A stretch of DNA of 64,000 nt from Actinoplanes regularis (GTDB lineage Bacteria; Actinomycetota; Actinomycetes; Mycobacteriales; Micromonosporaceae): the NCBI RefSeq assembly GCF_900188005.1, contig NZ_FZNR01000002.1:124001-188000 (forward strand), read 5' to 3'. Position 1 is the stretch's first letter; each line of letters opens with the position of its first letter. Positions 1 through 9,700 of the stretch are shown here, piece after piece. Both the position numbers and the translations under genes were made by a program. Under the pieces are notes generated by a model. The model had not been told where the DNA came from, searched no databases, and was given only the letters and a program-made list of their open reading frames with translations.

Positions 1-1
1 C

Positions 2-1063
2 TACGACCGGGTGATGGGCCCGAACGGGCAGGCGCAGTACTGGGCGCCGAACCTGATGGCCGCCCGCGACGTGCTCATGGCGCACTACGAGCACACGTAC
101 GTCGTACCCGGCGAGACCGGACCCCGCCCCGCCGTCACCACCGACCCGGCCGACCGGGACGTCTCGGACTTCCCGCACATCGTCGACGGCAGTGACTTCA
201 CCACGGTCGGGCAGATCTTCTCGGCCACACACAACCCGGACCGCAAGAAGCCGTTCGACATCCGGACGGTGATGCGCGCTGTGTCCGATCAGGATCACGC
301 GGTCCTGGAGCGCTGGGCCGGCATGGCCGACGCGGAGACCTCCGTCGTGCAGGACGCGCACCTCGGCGGCATGCCGGTCTGCCTGGTCGGCATCGAGTCG
401 CGGTCCGTACCGCGGCGCGGCTTCCCGCCCACCGACGGCCCGGACACGTACACCGCCGGGACGCTCTTCCCGCGCTCGTCGAAGAAGACCGCCCGGGCGA
501 TCAACGCGGCCAGCGGCAACCGGCCCCTGGTCGTGCTCGCCAACCTGTCCGGCTTCGACGGATCACCGGAATCGATGCGCAAACTCCAACTGGAGTACGG
601 CGCGGAGATCGGCCGGGCCATCGTCAACTTCCGCGGCCCGATCGTCTTCTGCGTGATCTCCCGGTACCACGGCGGCGCGTTCGTGGTCTTCTCCAAGGCG
701 CTGAACCCGAACATGACGGTCCTCGCCCTGGAGGGGTCGTTCGCGTCCGTGCTCGGCGGCGCCCCCGCGGCGGCCGTCGTGTTCACCGGCGACGTGAACA
801 AGCGGACGGCGACCGACCCGCGGGTCCGGGAGCTGGAGACCCGGGCCGGCTCGGCGACCGGGGCGGACCGCAGCTCACTCGCGGCCGAACTGGACGAGCT
901 GCGCTCGTCGGTGCGGGCCGAGAAACTCGGTGAGGTGGCCACCGAGTTCGACCGGGTGCACAGCATCCAGCGGGCCGTCGAGGTCGGCTCGGTCGACGCG
1001 GTGATCGGGGCGGCTGAGCTGCGGCCGCGCATCATCGAGGCGATCAGGTCGCACTCCGCCTGA
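2..1063 (+). CDS. Acyl-CoA carboxylase, carboxyltransferase domain, C-terminal fragment
   Basis: The reading frame is open from the first complete codon of the window, so the 5' part lies outside and only about 353 residues are visible. The segment reads as the C-terminal half of a biotin-dependent carboxyltransferase: it holds NLSGFDGSPES, then the GAEIGRAIVNFRGPIVFC stretch and SRYHGGAFVVFSKALN, which form the acyl-CoA/carboxybiotin site in this fold. Its style matches the long actinobacterial fused enzymes (biotin carboxylase, carrier and carboxyltransferase in one chain) more than the separate AccD5-type subunits, but the fusion cannot be confirmed here. Expected role: carboxylation of acetyl- or propionyl-CoA for fatty acid synthesis or propionate metabolism, in the cytoplasm. 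It is followed at once by a strong hairpin, so it is probably not co-transcribed with the next operon. Confidence 0.82.
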   Translation, partial: YDRVMGPNGQAQYWAPNLMAARDVLMAHYEHTYVVPGETGPRPAVTTDPADRDVSDFPHIVDGSDFTTVGQIFSATHNPDRKKPFDIRTVMRAVSDQDHAVLERWAGMADAETSVVQDAHLGGMPVCLVGIESRSVPRRGFPPTDGPDTYTAGTLFPRSSKKTARAINAASGNRPLVVLANLSGFDGSPESMRKLQLEYGAEIGRAIVNFRGPIVFCVISRYHGGAFVVFSKALNPNMTVLALEGSFASVLGGAPAAAVVFTGDVNKRTATDPRVRELETRAGSATGADRSSLAAELDELRSSVRAEKLGEVATEFDRVHSIQRAVEVGSVDAVIGAAELRPRIIEAIRSHSA

Positions 1064-1077
1064 TTTCCGCTCCGCCT

Positions 1078-1111
1078 TTTCGGGGGCCCGGCTCGTGCCG
1101 GGCCCCCGAAA
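1078..1111. terminator. Perfect 15-bp terminator hairpin
   Basis: A perfect inverted repeat (arms 1078-1092 and 1097-1111, sequence TTTCGGGGGCCCGGC and its complement) encloses the tetraloop TCGT. It begins 14 bases after the carboxylase stop codon. No long T run follows, which is usual for actinobacterial terminators; the A/T pairs at the base of the stem would give a short U run in either direction. Confidence 0.85.
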
Positions 1112-1125
1112 TTGTCGGTGCCCGC

Positions 1126-1134
1126 TGGCACAAT
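1126..1134 (+). promoter_or_regulatory. Possible extended -10 element for the DUF4132/MoxR operon
   Basis: TGGCACAAT lies 28 bases before the first gene of the operon and just after the terminator. It resembles an extended -10 (TGN plus CACAAT). No good -35 is present at 16-18 bases upstream because that position is the terminator stem. Weak candidate only. Confidence 0.25.
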
Positions 1135-1162
1135 CCGCCTCACTTCCAGCGAGGGGATTGGC

Positions 1163-2035
1163 ATGGGTTGGATAGCGGCTGGCGCCGACTATGAGGTGAG
1201 CCTCGACCACCGCAAGGTGATCGTGCGTACGGCGGCGGGCAAACCGCTGAAGAGCATGCCCAAGGCGATCAAGGACCACGAGGCAGTGGTCGGGCTGCGG
1301 CAGCTGCTCGAGTGGCTGAAGCGCCACGAGGCGACCTGCCGGGCCGAGGTCGAGCGGTGGATGATCCGGTCGCTGCCGGTGCCGGCCGCCGTCATCGCGC
1401 AGGTGTGGCTCGACGAGGCGTGGCGGGCCGCGCTGCGCGACCTGGTGATCGTCCCGGTCGACGACAAGGGCGAGTGGGACGTGGCCACCGCCGGCCTGCT
1501 GCGCGACGCCGGCACCGACACCGGCCTCGGCGTCGTCGACCTGGACGGCGAGTCCACCCGGATCATGGCGGAGAGCGTCGCCATCCCGCACCCGGTCCGC
1601 CTGCCCGACCTCGCCGACCTGCGCGAGTTCGCCGCCGACCTCGGTGTCGAACAGGGCACCCTGCAGCTGTTCCGGGAGGTCTGGCACAAGCCGGCCGACC
1701 CGGCCGAGCAGGAGCGCGAGCTGAGCCGGTACGGTGGCGCCGCCTTCAAGGAGCTGCGGCACGTGCAGTCCCGGGCCACCTCGGCCGGCTATCGCGTGCA
1801 GGGCGGCACGGTCGTCTGCCGGATCTGGGAGGACGGGAGGACCGCCGTCGCCTCGGTGTGGATCGGCGACGGCGACCCGGGCTACGAGACCGAGACCTCC
1901 GGTCTCTCCTTCACCGACGCGGCCGGGGAGCAGCTGTCCACCGCGGACGTGCCGGCGGTCGCCTGGTCCGAGGGTCTGCGGATGGCCGCTCACCTGCACG
2001 CCGGCCGGGTCGTCGAAGAGACGGCCACGCGATGA
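1163..2035 (+). CDS. DUF4132 domain protein (YehI C-terminal-like), first gene of MoxR-VWA-SWIM operon
   Basis: A 290-residue protein of unknown function. The start is the ATG preceded by GAGGGG at a 6-base distance; an earlier in-frame TTG at 1112 lacks a ribosome site and lies on the terminator. Nearly the whole chain looks like a DUF4132 domain: it opens with a short beta segment (YEVSLDHRKVIVR), then KAIKDHEAVVGLRQLLEWL, HEATCRAEVERWM, and a late block LREFAADLGVEQGTLQLFREVW. In E. coli YehI the same domain sits at the C-terminus of a about 1,200-aa WGR protein, whereas here it stands alone. It overlaps the next gene by 4 bases (ATGA), so the two are translationally coupled. No signal peptide or membrane segment; cytoplasmic. 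Family assignment is from recall; the biochemical function is unknown for the family. Confidence 0.78.
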   Translation: MGWIAAGADYEVSLDHRKVIVRTAAGKPLKSMPKAIKDHEAVVGLRQLLEWLKRHEATCRAEVERWMIRSLPVPAAVIAQVWLDEAWRAALRDLVIVPVDDKGEWDVATAGLLRDAGTDTGLGVVDLDGESTRIMAESVAIPHPVRLPDLADLREFAADLGVEQGTLQLFREVWHKPADPAEQERELSRYGGAAFKELRHVQSRATSAGYRVQGGTVVCRIWEDGRTAVASVWIGDGDPGYETETSGLSFTDAAGEQLSTADVPAVAWSEGLRMAAHLHAGRVVEETATR

Positions 2036-5000
2036 GCGTCCTGGAAGCCGGCGGCATCGTGGCCGGCCCGGCCACCGACCGCGCCCTCGACCCGGTCACC
2101 GCCCGCGCCTACCGGCATCCGGTGCTGGCCGACCGGACCGTGGTGCGGCTGGTCGGCGCCGCGACCGGCCCCGCCGAGGACCTGAGCATGGAGTTCCTCG
2201 GTTTCTCCGGTGCCGGGGCGGTGGAGGTCGGGCACGGGCTGCGGCAGGCGCTGGGCTTCCCGGCCTGGGCGCTGGTGCACGACCCGGCCAACGGGCGGCA
2301 CGCGCTGGCCCTGGTCAAGGAGATGGAGAGGCTCGCCCGGACGGCGCAGGGCAAACCGGGCAACGCCATGGACGGCTATCAGGTGCTGGCCGAGCGGCTG
2401 GGGGCGGCCGCGCCGCAGTTCCTGCCGACCTTCTGGGAGCAGGCCGGCCGCGCGTTCCTCGCCGTTGAGAACAGGCGGACGGCCGGGTCGTGCTTCACCG
2501 AGGCGCGGCGGGCCGAGCAGGTGCACGGGCTGGCCGTGGACGAGGACCGGGTGCGCGACGTGCACCTGGAGTTCGCGTTCGCCGGGGCGCTGACCGCGGC
2601 GATGCTCGGGGCGTACACCCGGCAGGTGGTCGAGCGGCGGCCGCCGGTGGAGGCGTACGAGCTGGTCAAGACCCTGGCGCTGCGCCGGGTCGCGGGTGGC
2701 CTGCCGCCGCACGCGTCGATGGCGGCCGACCTGGCCCGGCTCGCGAAGGCCGCCGGGCTCGACGCCGAGCGGGAGGCCGACGAGGTGGCCGGGCGGCTGC
2801 TCACCTACCCCGCGCTGGCCCGGTCGCACCCGTCGGTCTGGAAGTCCTACCGGAAGAACCTGGTCCGGCTCGCCCGGCGGGACGCCGAGGTGCGGGCCCG
2901 GCTGCTGCGGATCATCCCGGATCCGCCGGGCTACGACACCGACATGACCGAGCAGTGGCTGGAATTGCTCGAGAGCGCCGGCGCGACCACCGGGCTGACC
3001 TCGACGGACATCGTGGACGGCACGGCGAGCCGATGGCTGGAGCGGTTGCTGGAGATGCGGCGCCACGGCCGGCGCAACGGGCGCAGCCTCCGGCTGCTCG
3101 GCCTGCTGGAGCGGATGCTGCCCCGGCTGGCCGCCGAGGGCGGGGTGCGGCTCGGCGACACCGCGTGGGTCGCCGAGATCGACGTCCTCGACGTGTGCCT
3201 CTCCGGCGGGGTGCCGGTCTCGCTCGGCGAGCGCGACCACGCGTTCCCGCTGGTGGACTGGATTCGGGACAGCAAGCCGGGCCGCCGCGACCTCTCCGCG
3301 GTCGCGGCCGACCCGCGATGGCGCGCCCTGCTGGCTCGCAGCATCCGCGCCGCACTCAGCGGGATGCGCACCGGCCACGCGCTGAACAGTCCGGCGCTGC
3401 CGGAGGAGACGCTGCGGACGGCGTTCGGTGCACCGGGCGTTCGCGACGTGCTGGTGGAGATGCTTATCGAGCAGACCGGCCGGGCCGGCCACGGCACCGT
3501 GACCAGCCTCGACGACGATCTGACCGAGCTTGCGCCGCTGTGGTCGGCGACCGGTGTGGCGCTCGCTCCGGATGGGTTCCGCAAGTTGCTGGCGGTCGAC
3601 ATGCCGGCCGTGGTGGCGCGGACGCTGCGGGCCGGGTTGCCGTCGGAGCTGGCCTGGCCGGCGTACGAGGAGGTCGCGAAGCAGAAGCTGCGCGTGCAGT
3701 TCGGCGACGCGTGGCCGGAACTGGTCGTGCACGACCACCAGTCGGCGCACGTCGTCACGCCCGGCGACCGGGTCACCGAGCACGTGTTCCGGCTGCCACC
3801 CGCCGGCCGGCGGCCGTACCGGGAGACCGTCTGCCGCCAGGTCGACGGCGATCTGCTGGTCGCGGCGTGGAGCTGGGAGAACAGCGCCGCCTACTGGTCG
3901 TCGCGCCCGGACGATCACTTCCAGGGCGACCTGCGATTCACCCCGGTCCGGTGGGGCGTCGCACCGGTGCTGCTGCCGCTGCCGGGCGGTGGCGCGACCA
4001 CCGGCACCCTGCCGATCCATCCGGGCGACCAGCACGCGCCCTCGGCCCTCTATCCCCTGGCCACCGACGGGCAGGCGTTCTGGCTCTGCGAACCGGTGGA
4101 CGGCTCGGACCGGTGGCAGTGGCGGGAGTTCGATCCGCTGACCGGCGAGCGCGGCCGGGTCAGCGTGCCCGCCTTCTTCGAATCCGACGGCCGGCGCCTG
4201 CTGGCCGAGGTCTGCCGGTTGCGCACGGCCCCGGCCGAGTTCGCCGGATCGCCGCTGGGCTACCGGGCCGGGCTGGTCGGCTGGCGGACCGAGGTCACCG
4301 CCGACGGCGACCAGGTCGGCGAGGGCGTCGACGGCCGCCGGGTGATGCTCCCGGGGCGGACCCTGCGCCGGTTCGGCCGCAACGGCCACGGCGCGGCCCA
4401 GCTCAGCGGTGCCGTCCTGCTGCCGGGCGCCACGGCGCCGCTGCCGGTGACCCGGTCGCCCGACCACCCGGTCGGCCGCCTGCAGCTCTGGACCGCCGAC
4501 GGCGAGTACCTGCTCGCCGAGCTGGCCGACGGGAACGGCACGCTGCCGCCGCTCTCCTGGTGGCACGGACTGCGGGCCCGCGACGCGGCGGGATCGGCCG
4601 TCCTGCGCGCGCTCGACGAGACGACCGCGGCCGCGCTGCTCGCCGTCGACGACACGGTGACCGGGACGGTCGGGATCAAGGCCGCCGTCACGGCGAACGT
4701 CGTGGCCTGCCTCCCGGCGGTCACCGACGCCGCCCTGCGCGAGCGGATCACCGAGGTGGTGGCCCGAGCCGCGCGGATGCGCCGCCGGATCGCTGAACTC
4801 GAGCAGCACCTGACCGAGCAGCCCACCGGGCCGGCTCCGATGCCGGCCGCCACCGACGGGGCGCTGGAGACGGCGTGGCAAGGGCTGTGCGGTTTCGACC
4901 GCGACAGGTACCAGGGCCACGGGCAGCGATCACAGGTCAGCCACGAGATCCTGACACAGGTCGCGGCGACCGGCGCGCTCCTGGCCGGCGATGATACGGA

Positions 5001-6723
5001 GCCACTGCGGGTGGTCGACCCGATCTGGACCCCGCTGCTGGCCGGACTGGGCGCGGTCGCGGTGCGGGCGGCATCCGCGGTGACCGGCGACGAGGATCGG
5101 CGGGCGCTGGCCGCCTTCCTCACCACAGTGGCCGGTACCCCGATGGACGGCGGCACGCCGCTGCGGGTGCTGGCGCTGACCCAGCCGCCGCACACCCCCG
5201 CCGAGCCGGTGCACCGGCTCGGCGCTCAGGTCACCGTGCTGCTACCGGCAGGACACCAGTTCTTCTACCGGCCGGACGACAAGAAGAACCGAGTGGCGGT
5301 CCAGGTGTCGGCGGAGCATGCGTTCAAGCCGCCGGCGGGCCTGCTCGTCGAGGAGGAGTTGTCGCCCAGCGGCCGGCTGACCGGCGAGCGGCTGCGCGAG
5401 TTCACCGCTCTGCTCGCCGAACGCGGTCCGGCGCCGTGGCGCCCCGCGGCCGCCGAGGCGCTCGTCGAGGCGACCGGCATGACCCGGGCCGAAGCGATCC
5501 TGCTGCTGGCCGGCCTGCCGTCGATCGCCTCGTGGGAGGCGAACTTCCTGACCGCCGAGCAGCGCGCGGCCCTCGGCCTGAGCGCGGCGCACGCCAAGGT
5601 GGCACACGCCGCCCTGCGGCGACTGACGCCGCCGCAGCGGGTCGCCCTGCTCGACGCGGCGATGCCCGGCGATCCGGCCGTCCTCTGGACGGAGGGTCCG
5701 GACGTGGCGGCGGTGGCGCAGCAGTGGATCCGGCTCCGGGGACGGCGGGCGGCGGTGCCCGAGGAACTCCTCGCCGACTTCGCCCGGGTCACCGACCGGG
5801 ACCTCGCGGCGACCGTGCTGCAGGCGATCGCGGGGCCGTCGGCCGGTGACTGGCTCAGCACCGACGGCCGCGGCCAGGCGGATCAGATCGCCCGGATGGG
5901 GGCCGAGGCCGGGGAGGCGTTCGACGGTCGTCACCTGCAGGCCGCCGCCATCGCTCTGCCGTGGCTGGCGTACACCCTGACCTGGGACGATCCGCTGCGG
6001 GCCGGATTGCCCGAGGCGCTGCGGCTGGTCCGCGAGCGGCTGCGGAACCCGGAACTGGCGGTCGGATACGGCTCGTGCGAGGTGGCGAAGCGGCCCGAGG
6101 CCGGGCCCGCCCTGGTCGACGGCCGTAACAACGGTGTCTGGGTCACCTTCCACGTCACGCCAGCGCGACTGTCCGGGCCGGACGATCCGGCGCTCGGCTT
6201 CATCGACGAACACACCGCGGGCGGCCTGCGGACGCTGCTCTCCGGATGGCTCGACGACGTGGTCAGCACGCCGGAGGGTGTGCCGGGGGATCCGCACGAT
6301 CCGCGGGTCAGCGTGCCGGGGCTGGTCGGCGAGGTGCGTGAGCGGTTCGGGGTGGACGGTGACGCCGCCGCGTACTACCTGCAGGTGCTCTCGCTGCCGG
6401 ATCCGACCGACAAGGCCGTACAGCGCTGGAACGGGTGGAAGCCCGCCGCGCTGCGCACGGCGCAGGCGGCCCTGACCGGGGCCGGGCTGGTGGTGGCGGC
6501 CAAGCGTGAACGGGCCGCCCGGCCGGTGTTCCTGCCCGGCGGCTGGCAGGCCGCCAAGTCGCCCCGGCTTCCGGTGGAGACCTGGAAGCTGCCGCTCTAC
6601 GTTGACAACGGCGGGCTGCTGTTCGTGCCGCACACCTTGCCGGGGCTCTTCGCCGCCGCGTGGGCCCGGATCGTCGCCGGGGACCTGCCCCGCTATCACG
6701 AACTGAAGGAGAGCACCCGATGA
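2032..6723 (+). CDS. Giant conserved protein A of the MoxR-VWA operon (1,563 aa)
   Basis: A very large cytoplasmic protein with no signal peptide or membrane helix. The ATG overlaps the preceding TGA (ATGA), which fixes the start; the open frame extends upstream only as shadow. I recognise no catalytic motif. The N-terminal 300 residues look all-helical and repeat-like (for example TFWEQAGRAFLAVENRR and AEQVHGLAVDEDRVRDVHLEF, suggesting TPR/HEAT-like packing); the middle (about residues 560-800) is rich in aromatic beta-type segments (YWSSRPDDHF, QAFWLCEPVDG); the C-terminal part is helical again and ends with RPVFLPGGWQAAKSPRLPVETWKLPLY. The next gene is a full-length paralogue. In this context it is likely the large partner or substrate-binding arm of the MoxR ATPase system, possibly standing in for the N-terminal part of YehI. 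That is inference. Confidence 0.72.
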   Translation: MSVLEAGGIVAGPATDRALDPVTARAYRHPVLADRTVVRLVGAATGPAEDLSMEFLGFSGAGAVEVGHGLRQALGFPAWALVHDPANGRHALALVKEMERLARTAQGKPGNAMDGYQVLAERLGAAAPQFLPTFWEQAGRAFLAVENRRTAGSCFTEARRAEQVHGLAVDEDRVRDVHLEFAFAGALTAAMLGAYTRQVVERRPPVEAYELVKTLALRRVAGGLPPHASMAADLARLAKAAGLDAEREADEVAGRLLTYPALARSHPSVWKSYRKNLVRLARRDAEVRARLLRIIPDPPGYDTDMTEQWLELLESAGATTGLTSTDIVDGTASRWLERLLEMRRHGRRNGRSLRLLGLLERMLPRLAAEGGVRLGDTAWVAEIDVLDVCLSGGVPVSLGERDHAFPLVDWIRDSKPGRRDLSAVAADPRWRALLARSIRAALSGMRTGHALNSPALPEETLRTAFGAPGVRDVLVEMLIEQTGRAGHGTVTSLDDDLTELAPLWSATGVALAPDGFRKLLAVDMPAVVARTLRAGLPSELAWPAYEEVAKQKLRVQFGDAWPELVVHDHQSAHVVTPGDRVTEHVFRLPPAGRRPYRETVCRQVDGDLLVAAWSWENSAAYWSSRPDDHFQGDLRFTPVRWGVAPVLLPLPGGGATTGTLPIHPGDQHAPSALYPLATDGQAFWLCEPVDGSDRWQWREFDPLTGERGRVSVPAFFESDGRRLLAEVCRLRTAPAEFAGSPLGYRAGLVGWRTEVTADGDQVGEGVDGRRVMLPGRTLRRFGRNGHGAAQLSGAVLLPGATAPLPVTRSPDHPVGRLQLWTADGEYLLAELADGNGTLPPLSWWHGLRARDAAGSAVLRALDETTAAALLAVDDTVTGTVGIKAAVTANVVACLPAVTDAALRERITEVVARAARMRRRIAELEQHLTEQPTGPAPMPAATDGALETAWQGLCGFDRDRYQGHGQRSQVSHEILTQVAATGALLAGDDTEPLRVVDPIWTPLLAGLGAVAVRAASAVTGDEDRRALAAFLTTVAGTPMDGGTPLRVLALTQPPHTPAEPVHRLGAQVTVLLPAGHQFFYRPDDKKNRVAVQVSAEHAFKPPAGLLVEEELSPSGRLTGERLREFTALLAERGPAPWRPAAAEALVEATGMTRAEAILLLAGLPSIASWEANFLTAEQRAALGLSAAHAKVAHAALRRLTPPQRVALLDAAMPGDPAVLWTEGPDVAAVAQQWIRLRGRRAAVPEELLADFARVTDRDLAATVLQAIAGPSAGDWLSTDGRGQADQIARMGAEAGEAFDGRHLQAAAIALPWLAYTLTWDDPLRAGLPEALRLVRERLRNPELAVGYGSCEVAKRPEAGPALVDGRNNGVWVTFHVTPARLSGPDDPALGFIDEHTAGGLRTLLSGWLDDVVSTPEGVPGDPHDPRVSVPGLVGEVRERFGVDGDAAAYYLQVLSLPDPTDKAVQRWNGWKPAALRTAQAALTGAGLVVAAKRERAARPVFLPGGWQAAKSPRLPVETWKLPLYVDNGGLLFVPHTLPGLFAAAWARIVAGDLPRYHELKESTR

Positions 6724-9700
6724 GCGGCAAGCTCCTGGACGCCGGGGCGATCCTGCCGGGTCCGCCCACCGACGCCGGCCAGGACGTGATGACCGCGCGC
6801 TGCTACCGGCACCCGGTGCTGGACGGGCGGACCATGGTGCGGCTGGTCGGCGCGACCGTCGGGCCGGCGGAGGACCTGAGCATGGAGTTCCTCGGGTTCG
6901 CCGGGGCGGCCACGCCGGTCGAGGTCGGACACGGGCGGCGGCTGGCGCTGGGTTTTCCGGCGTGGGCGCTGGTCCACGATCCGGCCAACGGGCGGCACGC
7001 GCTCGCCCTGGTCAAGGAGATGGAGAAGCTCGCCCGGACCGCCCGGCACAAGCCGGGCAACGCCCGGGACGGATACGGCGAGCTGGCGGAACGGCTCGGC
7101 GCCGCGGCTCCGCAGCTGCTCCCGACGTTCTGGGAGCAGGCCGGTCGGGCGTTCCTGGCCGCTGAGAACCAGCGGATGGCCGGGTCGTGCTTCACCGAGG
7201 CGCGGCGGGCCGAGCAGGTGCACGGGCTGGCCGTGGACGAGGACCGGGTGCGCGACGTGCACCTGGAGTTCGCGCTGGCGGGTGGTCTGACCGCGACGAT
7301 GCTGGCCGCCTATGCCCGCGAGGTGGTGGCGCGCAGGCCGCCGGCGGAGGCGTACGAGCTGGTCAGGAACCTCTCGCTGCGACGGGTCGCGGGTGGCCTG
7401 CCGCCGCATGTCTCGATGGCGGCCGATCTGGCGCGGCTGGCCAGGGCCGCCGGCCGGAACCCGGACCGGGAGGCGGAGGAGGTGGTCGCGCTGCTGCTCA
7501 CCTACCCGGCGACGGCGCGGTCGCACCCGTCGGTGTGGAAGTCCCTCCGCAAGATCTTGATCCGGCTCGGCAAGCGGGACGCCACGGTCCGGGCCCGGCT
7601 GCTGGAGATCAGCCCGGAACCGCCGGGCTGGCGCACCGACGTGCGGGAGCAGTGGCTCGAGCTGCTGGAGGCCACCGGGGCGGCCGCCGATCTGACCTCT
7701 CCCGCCCCTGGCGCCGTCTCGGCGGGCAGGTGGCTCGAACGATTCCTGAAACTGCATGGCGAGGGCCGCAACGCCCGGCTGATCGCGCTGGTCGAGCGGA
7801 TGACGGACCGGCTGCGGGCCGAGGGCGGGGTGCGGATCTCGGGCTACGCGCTCGGCGTCGACCTGGACGTTCTCGACGTGTGCCGGGCCGCGGGCGTCCC
7901 GGTCGACATCGGTGACGTGCGCCGGGCCCACGGCTTCAAGGTCGACGAGTGGGCTGACGACGAGGGCCCGGGACGCCGCGACCTGGCCGCCATCGCCGCC
8001 GACCCTCAACTGCGACCGCTGCTGCGCGCCGGGGTGCGCTCGGCGCTCGGCAAGCTCCGCGACGACGGATCGCTGACCAGCGCGCCGATGCCGGCCGAGC
8101 TGATGATGGCGGCATTCGGCGCGGCCGGCGTGCGCGCGGTGCTGACCGAGCTGATCGGTGACCTGACCGGGCAGGCCGGTACGAGCACCGTCGCCGGTCT
8201 CCACAAGATCCTGATCGAGCTGGCGCCACTGTGGTCGTCGACCGCCATCGAGTTCGCCCCGGACGCGTTCGGCCTGCTGACGGGCGTCGACATGCCGGCC
8301 GTCCTCGCCCGCACGCTGCGCGCCGGGCTGCTCGCCGAGCTGACCTGGCCGGCCTACGAGCGGGCGGCACAGCGCCTCCAGCAGATCGACGTGGGGGTGG
8401 CCTGGCCGGAACTGGTGCTGCACGACGAACGCTCGGCGCAGGTGATCAGCCCGGACGGCCGGGTCGCCGAGCACGTCTTCCGCTTCGACTGGGCCGGCCG
8501 CCGGTACGCGCCCAACCGCTGGTGGTCCCGCTTCGGCTGCCTGTTCGCGGACGGCGAGCTGCTGGTGTACTGGCACGGCGACAACGGTCAGGTCGGGTAC
8601 TGGTCGTCGCGGCCGGACGACCTGATCGAGGGCGAGTGGCAGTTCCACCCGGCGCAGGGCTGGTGGCGGCCGCCGCTGCCGGTCCCGGGTGGCGGCAGCA
8701 CGACCGGATCGCTGCCGATGCACGCCGGGGACGCCCGGATCGTCTCGCCGGAAGGGTACGGGGTGGCCGGCGACGGTCAGGCGTTCTGGCGCCGCGAGCC
8801 GGTGGACCCGGACGCACCGCACTGGCGCCGGGAATTGCGGTGGCGGGAGTTCGACCCCCGGACCGGGCAGGGCGGCCGGGTCAGCCTGCCCGCGTTCTTC
8901 GCCGCGGCCGGTGACGGGCTGGACCCGGACTACTCGTCGCTGCGGCCGGTGCCGGCCGAGTTCGCCGACTCACCACTGGGTGTCCGGGACGGCCTGGCCG
9001 GCTGGCGGGTGACCCGGAGTCCGGAGGGCGTGCCGACCGCTGAGGGCATCGACGGCCGAACGGCCGCCACGCTGATCGGGCCGCACCGGACGCCCGGGGA
9101 GACCCCGATCGGCGCGGTGTCACTGCCCGGCTCCACGGCCGCGCTGCCGGTAACCTTGCCGAACAGCACGGTCCGCGTCTGGACCGCGGACGGTGCGCAC
9201 CTGTTGGACGAGCAGAAGATCTCGACCGGCACGCTGCCACCGTTCGCCTGGTGGCACGCCATGCGGGCGCGCGACGAGGCCGGATCGGCCGCGCTGCGGT
9301 CCCTGGACGAGGACACCGCGGCCGCGCTGCTCACCGTCGACGACTCGGTGACCGGCGCGAAAGCGCTGCGGGAGGCGGTGACCGCGAACCTCGTGGCCCA
9401 CCTGCCCGGGATCACCGACGCCACACTGCGTGCCCGGGTCGCCGAAGTGGTCACCCAGGTGGTCCGGATGCGCCGTCGGATCGCCGAGATCAGCCGGCAG
9501 TTGGGCCGGCGGCCGCGGCGGGATCTGCCACGGATCACCGACAACGCGCTCACCACCGCCTGGGACGGTCTGGGCGACCTGGAACCCGCCCACTACCGCA
9601 GCATGCCCGGTGAGCAGTGCCTGTTCCTGGAGCAGATCGTCGCGGTCGGCGAGTGCCTGGCCCGGCCGGACAGCGCCGACCCTGCCCAGATTCCATCGGT

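Noticed and set aside
1990..4920. Very long minus-strand frame (976 codons) opposite giant protein A
   Set aside because: It is a codon-bias shadow: the plus-strand frame has the paralogue, coupled starts and meaningful composition, while this one is low-complexity Arg/Gly/Pro with no family features.
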